NCBI GenBank assembly: GCA_027563935.2
Contig: CM050449.1
Coordinates: forward strand, 88,946,371-89,010,370
Direction of reading: 5' to 3'
DNA from: Costus lasius
Lineage: Eukaryota > Streptophyta > Magnoliopsida > Zingiberales > Costaceae
DNA: 64,000 nt
Shown here: positions 1 to 9,639 of the stretch, piece after piece
Layout of the letters: each line of letters opens with the position of its first letter
How positions within the stretch are numbered: the stretch's first letter is position 1
Translations under genes and position numbers: made by a program
Notes under the pieces: model-generated
Told to the model about the DNA's origin: nothing
Seen by the model: the letters and a program-made list of their open reading frames with translations, nothing else
The model's database searches: none

Positions 1-431
1 CGGTGATGAGTTAAGTTGTATAAAAGCATGTTCCTAACCATACAAAAGAGTTAATGACCTCAATTCAAGGGATCAATGCATCTCCTATTACTTGTGAGGA
101 TAACTCATAACACCAAGTCATAGCCTCACAGCGGGTCTATCCAGTATATCCTCCAATGATATACCTATGTGTCTGCGTTAGCACCACGTGCTTAACCAGC
201 CCACATACCAGTCTCACAAGTACCATAGCTGTCCCATATCCACTAAGGTACATCGACTGGGGACTATAGTTCGAGCACAGATCCAATCTGTCTCCAGGGA
301 CATTATCATGTTAGTACATATGCGCAGATGTAAACAAACATAGATAACGACAATGCCAGAATGATATAAATATCAAAGTCAAGTAGTACATAAGTGGACC
401 AAAACTAGGTCCTAGGGCATATACACCAACA
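1..431 (-). repeat. Copia-LTR-like repeat, copy a
   Basis: Read on the minus strand the right edge begins TGTTGGTGTATATGCCC, the typical start of a plant Ty1/copia LTR. The internal text (positions 150-330) recurs in two more diverged copies to the right, at 432-711 and 893-1272. The unit probably extends left of the window. No coding sequence is visible. It may be a solo LTR or a satellite derived from one; the family is not identified. Confidence 0.5.
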
Positions 432-711
432 CCTTGATATACTCATATGTTTGTGTTTAACACCCCATGCTTAACTAGGGCATAAACTAGTTTCACCCGC
501 ACCATAACTGTCTCCTATCCGCTATGATACTTGACTAAAGACATAACATTGGAGATATAATCTCCAGGGACATCATCATATAAATATAGATATGTGCAGA
601 TGTTTCGAAAACCATGACAATGACAATGTCAAGATATATAAATATTAGAAACAAATAAATGAAGTACAAATGTCTGGACTAACAATAGGTCCTAGGGCAT
701 ATACACTAACA
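432..711 (-). repeat. Copia-LTR-like repeat, copy b (shortened)
   Basis: This matches about positions 150-431 of copy a, with shared blocks around the CACC..TGCTTAAC segment, the CTCCAGGGACAT segment and the final CCTAGGGCATATACAC. It lacks the first ~150 bp of the unit. The next ~180 bp (712-892) match neither copy and hold nothing I recognise. Confidence 0.45.
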
Positions 712-892
712 ATGACAAATTAGGCTTTCACATCAGTGTGGCTACACATTTTCAGTCATGCATCCATACATGGCCTAGGGACATCAAGCTTCCATTTAAG
801 GAAAGGGCAAATCCTCTCTTGGTCAGTTGAGCCCCTCATATGACTTATGATACACCTAATAATATCCGTTTTGACCTTTTTGCTATAGTGAG

Positions 893-1272
893 GTGTTAAG
901 TTGTATTAAAACATATCCTTTACCATATAGAGATGTCAACTACCTTAAGTCCAAAAGGACAAGTGCACCTTTATCACTATGAGATTAACTTGAGACACCA
1001 AGTTAAATCCTCATGGTGGATTGGTCAGTATATCCACCTAATATACCCATATGCCTACATTAGCATTCCGTGCTCAACCAGCCATACACTAGTCTCATGT
1101 GTGCTATAGCTCTCCCTTATCCACTATGACACTCGACGCCAGATAGAATCTATATATATGGATATTATTATACAGATATACACAACCATAGACATATCAA
1201 ACGCACAACAATGATATTGCTAGGATATATATAAATATTAAGAATACAAATGTCGGACTAACAACTAGTACA
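893..1272 (-). repeat. Copia-LTR-like repeat, copy c
   Basis: This copy restarts with the same opening as copy a (GTTAAGTTGTAT.AAA..) and runs through the shared CTCAACCAGCC..ACTAGTCTCA segment. It is cut at its right end (ACTAACAACTAGTACACTAACA) where the Athila-like LTR remnant begins. It is the most diverged and most deleted of the three copies. Confidence 0.45.
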
Positions 1273-1704
1273 CTAACAATAATTATAGTCATGATAGAAA
1301 TTACATGTAGGCCGTAATTTCTACTATGCAAATTCCTTCAATCCTTAGGCCGAGAGCATTATGGCCATGATATTTATCACGGCCTGACCATAATTTCTTT
1401 TGTGGTCCTCCAAATATTATGGCCGTGATAATTTTCAAAAGTAGGCCATAATTTTTGCAAAGCTCTGATTTGCATAAAATTTATGGCAGCATCATCTTTG
1501 TGTCCAGAATCTATCCATATGCTCGGATATTTAAAAATCCATCAAAAATTAGTTATTTTTCCTTGAAATATGATAAAAGCAAATAGAGGTGAAGATTTCG
1601 AACAATTACATGAATTTAAGTTAAAATAAGTATGAACATAATAGAAAAAGGAGAAATTTTATAGTAAAAGTATACTAAAAATATTATATAAATGGAAGAC
1701 ATCA
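1273..1704 (-). mobile_element. Element E: 3' LTR remnant (Athila-like, minus strand)
   Basis: This aligns with the end of the B/D LTR at 19100-19371 plus 26706-26887: the same ATGATAAAAGCAA..GAGG.GAAGATT block and the same TATAAATG..GACATCA terminus. It carries several GGCC(G)TAATT and ATTATGGCC motifs typical of the LTRs in this family. On the minus strand the LTR starts TGATGTC. Its other ~1 kb is missing, because it abuts the copia-like repeat at 1272. Ty3/Athila assignment rests on the internal region next to it. Confidence 0.7.
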
Positions 1705-2145
1705 AATGTCTCTAGACTTAAACTTTTGCTTATCCTCAAGCAATAAAATTGATTAAAGGTTTATGCAGAGTATGGAAAAGAAAATTCACTAGTATCAATC
1801 AAATTTCCAAAGAATAACCTAGCATATTTGGTCTCATATTCAAGTCAATTTTTTTTGGATGAATAGACTATTCTCAGACTTTAACTCTTAAGATTAATAA
1901 ACCAAAACAAACAGGAGTTGCAACTTGTATAATATGTTGAATCTCGATTTCATGAGTTCACCTCATGCACAATTCAATAATACCATGCTTTTGTTTATAG
2001 GAATAAGAACTCTAAAATCTTTTTTTTTGTTCTTTTTTTTTTATTTTACAATGTGTCTAAATCATTCATTAACCTTTCTGCGTGAAGGACAAACACTTGT
2101 GGTGAATGCCCTCTATTACTTAGTTGGTGACGAATTTAGAGTGCA
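1705..2145 (-). mobile_element. Element E: internal 3' region, first half
   Basis: The sequence next to the LTR, read on the minus strand, is the polypurine-rich CTTGAGGATAAGCAAAAG..TTTAAGTCTAGAGACATT, the 3' PPT region. The corresponding place in element D (26888-26935) has the same text. The rest is AT-rich non-coding sequence with a T-tract at 2020-2044. It is interrupted at 2145 by element F and resumes at 7386. Short apparent reading frames here are not supported as genes. Confidence 0.7.
2141..2145. repeat. Target-site duplication of element F, left (GTGCA)
   Basis: The 5 bp GTGCA immediately before the left LTR are repeated at 7381-7385 immediately after the right LTR, as expected for LTR-retrotransposon integration. 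Confidence 0.9.
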
Positions 2146-3557
2146 TGATGTAGGGACCGAGAACCGAGATGACCTCCACACCCTTGGCTTACCACCGGAA
2201 CAACCACAAGCTTCCCCCAGAGATAGCTGATGTAGGGACATCTTCAAGGACTTACTTGCACTTGATATCTTTTGGAAACTTGTTTATATTTTGATATTTT
2301 GGGACTTGTTTAATTTCTGTATGTTGCAACATTAATTTATTTTCTGCACTTGTGGTTGATGTTGTAGTTAGGATTAGCCTAGGATTTATTTTCCAAGTCT
2401 TTATTTTCCTTTTGTAGTGAATGTAATAGGTTGTTTAGCCTAGGATATTTTGGCACCTGTAATGCACATACAAGGCACCCATGATCCCTCAACTACAAAT
2501 CAGCCCTCAAGGTATTTTCCACAAGTCAAAGTCAACAAATCAAAGTCAACACCAATGGAGATCCAGCGGTCAAATATCAGTCAACATCAGGCATCAATGT
2601 CAATTCAAGCTCCATTTCAAAGGTCAAATGCTGCAGCTTCAATCTTCACAAAATCAGCATCTAACCAGGTCAACATGACTTCCAGTCAACAATTAAGTCA
2701 ACACAACTCCAGTTCACAAGTCAAGCCAACCATCATCCATCCCTTGCACCAAGATGCGTGTGCAGCCCAAAACAGAACTCAGCCAACTCAGCCAACCAAA
2801 TGCCAGCCAATCTTCAGCATGCGCATTCAACTTCAACGTTACGCATGCAGCCACCCACATCATCCAATAAGAAAGTTTGAAAGACTTCTCATCTCAACCA
2901 TCCAATTCAAAACAAAAGAACACCAGCCATGGATATAACGTATGGGAATATTGTCGTTGAGGGTGAAGGGGTTAAAAGCCCTTGTAATTTACGCTTGCAC
3001 GAAAAGTTGAAATCATTTGAGAAAACCCTTGTGTTTGCATTGTTCGTTTGTGCCGAGAGTGGAGCTTGCTCCTCTTGTGTACCGAGGGTTGAGCTTGCTC
3101 CTCTCTTATCCTTCTCTTCTCTTCTCTTCCATCAATCTCCTCTCTTCTCTTCTCTTCAGTTCCTTCACAGCCGACTACCTCATCAAACTTCAATCCTCTC
3201 TTCTACTATTCCCTCTCGTCCGGCCATCAATCGCTCCATCCTTCCACGCTCCATTACACACACACTGTTACTGTTCCATTGGTGTGTTGAAGATCGCGAT
3301 AGTCACCCTGACTGGAGCTGAAGATTTGAAGGTGCAACATAGGCCCTCTTGGAGATCACTCGGCTGCAAATCATTTGGTAAAGAATCTGGAAGGGGTTCG
3401 GCCCCCTTCCTTCAAGGGGGCCTCAGGTGCATTCTGTCCATCCCTAATCCTTAACCGCATGCTAAACACCTCAATACTAGAACATTGTTTCCACTGTCGC
3501 ATTGTTAGAGCCACATACCTAAGGTGATCTAGGGCATAGGATTTTCATCCTTCATCA
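2146..3557 (+). repeat. Element F 5' LTR (1412 bp)
   Basis: The boundaries are set by TGATG...CATCA and by the GTGCA duplication. From the 5' end it holds a segment with eleven GTCAA (W-box core complement) repeats at about 2520-2730, a ~165-codon open frame, a polypyrimidine tract rich in CTCTTCT at 3098-3165, and an end segment with GATCTAGGGCATAGGATTTTC. The polypyrimidine tract would fit a 5' leader, but I cannot fix a transcription start. Confidence 0.9.
2450..2938 (+). other. LTR-embedded open frame, 162 codons, function unknown
   Basis: An open frame rich in Gln, Ser, Thr and His lies wholly inside the 5' LTR of element F and has a counterpart of 165 codons at 6272-6769 in the 3' LTR. 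The composition follows from the repeated GTCAAC text rather than from a recognisable fold: there are no zinc fingers, membrane segments or catalytic motifs. The listed frame may start upstream of an ATG. It is most likely fortuitous, since LTRs seldom encode proteins, but preservation in both copies is recorded. Confidence 0.2.
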
Positions 3558-3558
3558 A

Positions 3559-3570
3559 TAGTATCAGAGC
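3559..3570 (+). other. Element F primer-binding site (initiator tRNA-Met type)
   Basis: TAGTATCAGAGC begins one base after the LTR end. It differs from the standard plant PBS TGGTATCAGAGC at one position. Its location fixes the element orientation as plus. Confidence 0.8.
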
Positions 3571-4455
3571 ATACCTTAGGTGCTCTTTGTGTTTCTCAAG
3601 TTTCCATAAATTTTACACGATACTGTTGCTTTTCCGATTTCTGCACTGAAGTTGTTTGTTGGAATTTCTTGGTAGATTCTGACCTGCTGTGTTTTCCTTA
3701 TTACTCATTGGGTTTCATCTGGGTTTTCATTTGCCCCCGCATCTTAAGTCTCCATCTTTGGTAGCACTATATTTCTTGGCCGAGAACACTTGCACAAAAA
3801 TTTCTGAGTTTCTTAGCCCGGGTACTGTAGCTTACCGGGCTAGATGACCTTTGCTGTCACTTGGTTCTCTCCTCGCCATTCAGCATCCTCATCTGATAGG
3901 ATATTCTGAATTTCAGAAAGCAAACTGGGTGTGGAACATCTCAACAATAGGTGGACCACTACACTCAACTTGCTATAAGCTGAACATTAGTAGAAACCTG
4001 CTTGTTCTTTTTTTTTTTTCTGAATCTCCAGCTGTATTCTCCTCGTTACCAAGTGGATTTTATCTTGCTGAACATTTTCTTGCCGGTTAACAATCCATGT
4101 TAGCTGCTACTTTCTTGTGATAGGTTTAACTTTAGATTGCAGATCTGATATCCTGCTTGCGATTCTACCCTCTAAACTTGCTGTACTCTCCTAACTTTTG
4201 ACTTGGCTAATCCTACTAAAATAAAGAGAATGAAAATCTAAACTAATTGCAGCCTAATACATTAACTAAGAATTTAAAGTGCTTTAAAAGGAAAATAAAC
4301 CCAACTAATCCTAATTAAGACAAAATAAGTAAACCCTATATTAAAACAAAATTAACTCTCCAAAGATCTCTGTATCAGATTTTCCCTCTTTGAAAATTTC
4401 AACTCCTGGTGAAAAGGTTTTAAACCTGCATGTCAAAATAGGGTCAAAATAGTCA

Positions 4456-4458
<3 letters not shown>

Positions 4459-4518
<60 letters not shown>
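4459..4518. repeat. (AT)n microsatellite
   Basis: An uninterrupted run of about 30 AT dinucleotides inside the interior of element F. Confidence 0.97.
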
Positions 4519-4525
<7 letters not shown>

Positions 4526-5139
4526 ATTTTACTCAGCTTTTGTTTTGTTTTTAACAACATTTTTTTTTCAACAGCTATCTATTTTTTTTTCCTCAGCTTT
4601 TTTTTTGTCGTCGCTTCGCGTGACTATTCGTCTCCTTCACACGTGAAGTTGGTTGGCGTTGATTGGAGATGGGTGTGGTGGCTTCGGTGGCGGGTGGCGC
4701 TCCTCCTCATAGGCGGACGGTGAAGCTTGACGGCGGGATGAATAGTGGAGCGAGGAGTCGGAGGTGGTGGTGTTCATATAAGGGGATGCAGTCAGCCACA
4801 GCAGGTGAAGTTCTGGCATTGCTCGCCGAACTAGTGCACGAACACCAGATCTGTTCATGATGGGAGCTCCCTGCTTCATGGCGAGCTCCTGGATGGAGTT
4901 TGAGGTCGGGCGGCGATGCGTCCAGGGAGATCGACGCCAGACAGGGGAAGTTTCCACGGAACAGGGACGAGCACACAGACTCTCTTTTCGGGCGATCCAG
5001 TGGCCGGATGGCAAGATCCTTCCTGCAAGAGATCTGACTGGTTGAGGAGAAGGTGTGGCTGGATTTTGAACTCGATCCGTCAGCTAGATTATGAGTTGTT
5101 CTTCGTTAATTGACGCTGGTTAGAAGTTATGTCGACCGC

Positions 5140-5547
5140 GGGTTCTAAAAAGAACCAAGCAGTCGACGAGTTTGAGATGATGATGCCAGTGCCTGTGGTC
5201 AGTTGCCAGTTGGGAGAGGGAATGGACGCCGGCGAGATGGTTGGGCGTCAATGGAGGAGGTGCAGCTACGAATGGAGCATGCGGCGATGTTGGCGATGAA
5301 GACGCGAGTGGACAGATTTTGTGGTTGCCGGAGAACACGAAGCATAAGAACCTAGCTTCCCATCATCGCTGGCCGTGGGTTCTGAAAAGAACCAAGCGGC
5401 CAACTACGGTGATCGTCGCGGAAGGGCAGATGAAAGCCAACAAGGGAGACATGAACGTCGGCGAGCTTGCTGTAGGGAAGGAGCTTGAGATTTGGCACAG
5501 CTTGTCATCCTTCCTTGCTGAGTCGTGGGTTCTGAAAAGAACCAAGC
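5140..5547 (+). repeat. Three spaced copies of a GGTTCT/AGAACC hairpin motif
   Basis: GGTTCT(A/G)AAAAGAACC followed by AAGC occurs at 5140-5160, 5377-5397 and 5527-5547, the last two preceded by CGTGGG. Each copy can fold into a 6-bp stem with a 4-base loop. The spacings are 237 and 150 bp. They look like remains of a degenerate tandem array in a non-coding retroelement interior. Confidence 0.75.
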
Positions 5548-5936
5548 GACAACAGCTCGGGAGATGGATCATGGCAGCGAAAGACATGGTGATCTCCGTG
5601 GTTGTGCTTGGAGGACGAGGTGCACCGAGCTTGCTGTAGGAGGCGGTTGCAGGAGATCATCGTCGTGGTTCTTTCCTAGCTTCCATCATTTCCTAGCTCC
5701 GGGGATGAATGTGCAAAGATGGCAATGATAAACGGTGGGCAATGGTGGATCGGTGTGAGAAGACAAGAGTTTCTCACGGTTTGCTTTGATACCACTGACG
5801 ATGTTACTTTAATCGCAGGACTGAAGATGTTGCAAGCGCTGATAGCAATTTGCACACATTGGGAAGGCCACCTGAACCACAATGGAGCTTCAACATTAAT
5901 TCTCCGGAGGAGAATTCTGCAGCCCCCCCGGAAAAC

Positions 5937-7380
5937 TGATGTAGGGACCGGGAACCGAGATTACCTCCACACCCTTGGCTTACCACCGGAATAACCACAA
6001 GCTTCAATTTTAATTCTCCGGAGGAGAATTCTTCACCCCTAGAGATAGCTGATGTAGGGACATCTTCAAGGACTTACTTGCACTTGATATCTTTTGGAAA
6101 CTTGTTTATATTTTGATATTTTGGGACTTGTTTAATTTCTGTATGTTGCAACATTAATTTGTTTTCTGCACTTGTGGTTGATGTTGTAGTTAGGATTAGC
6201 CTAGGATTTATTTTCCAAGTCTTTATTTTCCTTTTGTAGTGAATGTAATAGGTTGTTTAGCCTAGGATATTTTGGCACCTGTAATGCACATACAAGGCAC
6301 CCATGATCCCTCAACTACAAATCAGCCCTCAAGGTATTTTCCACAAGTCAAAGTCAACAAATCAAAGTCAACACCAATGGAGATCCAGCGGTCAAATATC
6401 AATCAACATCAGGCATCAATGTCAATTCAAGCTCCATTTCAAAGGTCAAATGCTGCTGCTTCAATCTTCACAAAATCAACATCTAACCAGGTCAACATGA
6501 CTTCCAGTCAACAATTAAGTCAACACAATTCCAGCTCACAAGTCAAGCCAACCATCATCCATCCCTTGCACCAAGATGCGTGTGTAGCCCAAAATAGAAC
6601 TCAGCCAACTCAGTCAACTCAGCCAACCAAATGCCAGCCAATCTTCAGCATGCGCATCCAACTTCAACGTTACGCATGCAGCCACCCACATCATCCAATA
6701 AGAAAGTTTGAAAGACTTCTCATCTCAACCATCCAATTCAAAACAAAAGAACACCAGCCATGGATTTAACGTAAGGGAATATTGTCATAGAGGGTGAAGG
6801 GGTTAAAAGCCCTTGTAATTACACTTGCACGAAAAGTTGAAATCATTTGAGAAAACCCTTGTGTTTGCGTTGTTCGTTTGTGCCGAGAGTGGAGCTTGCT
6901 CCTCTTGTGTACCAAGGGTTGAGCTTGCTCCTCTCTTATCCTTCTCTTCTCTTCTCTTCTATCAATCTCCTCTCTTCTCTTCTCTTCAGTTCCTTCATAG
7001 CCGACTACCTCATCAAACTTCAATCCTCTCTTCTACTGTTCCCTCTCGTCCGGCCATCAATCGCTCCATCCTTCCATTACACACGCATTGTTACTGTTCC
7101 ATTGGTGTGCTAAAGATCGCGATAGTCACCCTGATTGGAGCTGAAGATTTGAAGGTGCAACACAGACCCTCTTGGAGTTCACTCGGCTGCAAATCATTTG
7201 GTAAAGAATCTGGAAGGGGTTCGGCCCCCTTCCTTCAAGGGTGCCTCAAGTGCATTCTCTCCATCCCTAATCCTTAACCGCATGCTAAACACCTCAATAC
7301 TAGAACATTGTTTCCACTGTCGCATTGTTAGAGCCACATACCTAAGGTGATCTAGGGCATAGGATTTTCATCCTTCATCA
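5937..7380 (+). repeat. Element F 3' LTR (1444 bp)
   Basis: A near copy of 2146-3557. It begins TGATGTAGGGACCG and ends TTCATCCTTCATCA before GTGCA. It differs from the 5' LTR by an extra ~30-bp segment near 6004-6036, which duplicates the CAATTTTAATTCTCCGGAGG text found just before this LTR at 5890-5920, by an extra CAGTCAACT near 6613, and by scattered substitutions. The counterpart of the LTR open frame is at 6272-6769. Confidence 0.9.
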
Positions 7381-7385
7381 GTGCA
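7381..7385. repeat. Target-site duplication of element F, right (GTGCA)
   Basis: An exact copy of the GTGCA at 2141-2145. The uninterrupted counterpart in element D is GTACA at 27273-27277, so the unoccupied site is known. Confidence 0.9.
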
Positions 7386-7884
7386 CCAACCACATAGTTG
7401 ATGTAATGGAACTCATATCTTTTAGCTAGTAGAGTTGCGACTATTTTTAAATTGTTCATCAACCTTTTTACGCGAAGGTTAACACTTGAGGTGAATGCCC
7501 CCAATTACTCAATTGGTAACGAATTTAAAGTGTAATGATTAGCACAATAGAACTCATAGCTAAGGGATAGCATAGTTGAATGCCCTCGGTCAAATACTTG
7601 TGCTGATTTAAGGTCATTTGCTTGACTAATGCTCAATATCATGGTGTTATTGGTGGTTCAATGGCAAAGTAAAGAGCATGTAGTTTTCTTTGTTTTTGCC
7701 GTCTTTAAAGTATGCCCACCAAAGTTAATATCCAAAGTAGTAGATGAATTATTATCATATTGAACAATCTATGTAAGTAAACATAACAGTTAATGCCTAC
7801 AATGTCATCAAAAGAATACCCTATAGCTTTTCTGAACTTATCAATTATTGAACTTGTTTGTTTTTCATGTTCATCTGTGTTATC
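7386..7884 (-). mobile_element. Element E: internal region, second half, with pol scrap
   Basis: 7386-7470 continues the text broken by element F and matches 27278-27370 of element D. 7621-7880 matches 28350-28610 of D on the minus strand. This is the joint where the region coding 'KVIGY..DDI' (the protease-RT linker) has been fused to RNase-H-end sequence. About 900 bp present in D between these blocks, including the post-pol hairpin, is absent here. The fragment ends where the LTR of element A begins. Confidence 0.65.
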
Positions 7885-8142
7885 TGATGTGTTGCATTTT
7901 CATCATGTTTTTGCCTATATTTTACATGATATTTGGGCTTAATTGAATGATTTTACGCAATTTTTAATGTTTTTACTTCACTTGGCATAAAATCTTTACT
8001 TTTCTTGGTTTTATTGAAAATGTAGGTAAAATGGCTCAAAAATGATGAATTTCGAGAGTTTTGAAGCCATATCATGATTCCCGAGGAGACTACGAGCTTA
8101 CACATCAAATTTGGAGCGAAAATAGTGAAGAACGCGACTTTC

Positions 8143-8323
8143 ACGGCCTTGGCCGTAATTTTGGGGTCGGCTGTAAATCTAGCGTTCAAAGGGCAAAAAA
8201 CGGCTAAGTTAAAATATATACAAAAACTTTCATGGGTGGGGCCGTGAATCCATCATGGTCCATGAAACTTTTTGTGTACCAAGGGGCTGTACACACAGAA
8301 GGATTTACGGCCTTGGCCGTAAA
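8143..8323. promoter_or_regulatory. ACGGCC-TT-GGCCGT palindromes in the U3 of element A
   Basis: Two copies lie ~160 bp apart (8143-8156 and 8304-8323). The second is a perfect inverted repeat with 9-bp arms (TTTACGGCC/GGCCGTAAA) around TT. They lie 120-300 bp upstream of the TATA box at 8444. Looser versions occur in the other Athila-like LTRs in the window. A role as protein-binding sites is inference. Confidence 0.55.
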
Positions 8324-8443
8324 CTTATTACGGGCCATAAAAACGTCTGCCTTTCGTGTTTCTCACTCGATTCGACTCCAAACCGAACCAGAATTGAACC
8401 AAACTCTCCAGAATCTTCATAGATAGGTTCTATACTGAGCAAG

Positions 8444-8453
8444 CTATAAAAGG
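8444..8453 (+). promoter_or_regulatory. TATA box of the element A LTR
   Basis: CTATAAAAGG lies ~560 bp into the LTR, after the palindrome cluster. The LTR of D has a corresponding CTATAAAAGC (minus, 30720-30711). Confidence 0.6.
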
Positions 8454-9304
8454 AATGGTTTTGGAGGGTTTTCGGGGGCTTCTACGCATGAAAATGAAGA
8501 GAGGTAGCGGCGATGGCAAGAATCAACTTTCTAGGGCAAAATTCGAGCAAGAAGATTACACAAAGGAGGATTTGGACATTCCATCTTCATCTCCAGATCG
8601 AGGATAAGGATTTCTAATTACCTTTCTAGTGTTTTCTTGTAATCTTATTGAGTTTTCATGAAATCTACTCAATGAACATGTTGTTTGCTATAAACATGAT
8701 CATGTAAACTCTATTTTTGGGATTTGGGGAGTAGCCCATTGACGATTCATGGATTATATCAATTGTTTTAAATCTTTACATGAATTTTATAGATTTGATT
8801 TGATTAGAATTGTGTCTATTCCGTAATTTACCCTAATCAAGTAATTTTACATCTTAGACGTTGCGAGAATGACTAAGAGGTGAATCGCAACGTCAGATCT
8901 ATTCTTTTCAAACCTACGAATCCGATCACGGGAGTAGTTCGGATTCGTTTGAAGGATTCCATGGTTTTTCATAGAACTTAATGGGCTTAGTTACATTAAT
9001 TGTCACGAGAGTAGGGGAATAGTGTAATTAAGTACCGGATTACGCTTCGGGAGGAGGTAATCTGTACCCTAGGAAAAATCCCTTTCAAAACTATAATTTT
9101 TTGTTTAAAGATTTATTTTTACTAAATTCACTACCTCTGTTCCTTTTAATTTGTATTTAAAAGTTTCCAAACAAAAATCACGATTTGATTCGTCTAGATA
9201 TAAATCGACCGTGTAATCGGTACTTGACTACCAGGTCCTCGTTGGGAACGATAATCTTTTTATTACTTCAATAAATCCGTGCACTTGCGGACGTATCAAG
9301 TTTT

Positions 9305-9322
9305 TGGCGCCGTTGCCGGGGA
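9305..9322 (+). other. Element A primer-binding site (tRNA-Asp type)
   Basis: TGGCGCCGTTGCCGGGGA, the PBS used by many plant Athila/Tat Ty3 elements, lies six bases after the LTR. The following 330 bp (9323-9650) is a T-rich untranslated leader. Confidence 0.9.
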
Positions 9323-9639
9323 TCAGGCCAGCTAATATCGATTTAATCATGAGATTTATAGACTAGATATTTTTTTATTTTTGATTGTATTTTTGTCTTT
9401 GTCTTTGTTTTTGGTTTTTGTTTTTTATTTTTTATTTTTTTTGTTTTTATTTATTTTTCGTAATCTTTTTCTTTATAGTTAGTATATTTTATTTTTCTCT
9501 TTTTGGATTAACACGTTGTATGAACAGGAGAACTCAAAAATCACTAGACTACATATTTTAAGCTTTGTTTTGCATTCCTGTTTTACATTTTATATTTCTG
9601 AATTTTATTGATGATGTTTAACCAATGTCAATGATCAAA

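Larger units (their letters stand above)
3571..5936 (+). other. Element F interior, no recognisable retroviral genes
   Basis: The first 1 kb is plain AT-rich leader-like text. An (AT)n microsatellite follows at 4459-4518. From about 4600 to 5720 the sequence is GC-rich, with three copies of the hairpin GGTTCT-AAAA-AGAACC type at 5140-5160, 5377-5397 and 5527-5547, and the repeated GAGCTTGCTGTAGG text at 5464 and 5628. At 5783-5794 there is an inverted PBS-like string (GCTTTGATACCA). Open frames of 60-132 codons occur on both strands, but none has conserved motifs, so I do not call them genes. Confidence 0.6.
2146..7380 (+). mobile_element. Element F: complete non-autonomous LTR retrotransposon
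   Basis: Two long direct repeats (2146-3557 and 5937-7380) each begin TGATG and end CATCA, and the pair is flanked by the 5-bp duplication GTGCA. A degenerate primer-binding site follows the left LTR. The 2.38-kb interior (3558-5936) encodes no gag, protease, RT or integrase that I can recognise, so the element must have been mobilised in trans. At 5.2 kb with ~1.4-kb LTRs it is LARD-like or a deletion derivative rather than a TRIM. It sits inside element E. The orientation is set by the PBS next to the left LTR. The LTRs differ by scattered substitutions and a ~30-bp insertion in the right copy. Confidence 0.9.
7885..9298 (+). mobile_element. Element A: 5' LTR (Athila-like, plus strand)
   Basis: Starts TGATGTGTTGC and ends ACGTATCA, six bases before a perfect tRNA-Asp type PBS. 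It contains two strong palindromes, at 8143-8156 (ACGGCC TT GGCCGT) and 8304-8323, followed by a TATA box at 8444-8453 (CTATAAAAGG), so the motifs sit where U3 enhancers belong. The end segment TTATTACTTCAATAAATCCGTGCACTTGC matches the minus-strand end of the LTRs of D and B. No second LTR of A is present in the window. Confidence 0.8.

Noticed and set aside
4637..5639. Several overlapping frames of 62-132 codons on both strands in the element F interior
   Set aside because: They overlap each other, lack domain motifs and occur in a GC-rich non-coding retroelement interior.
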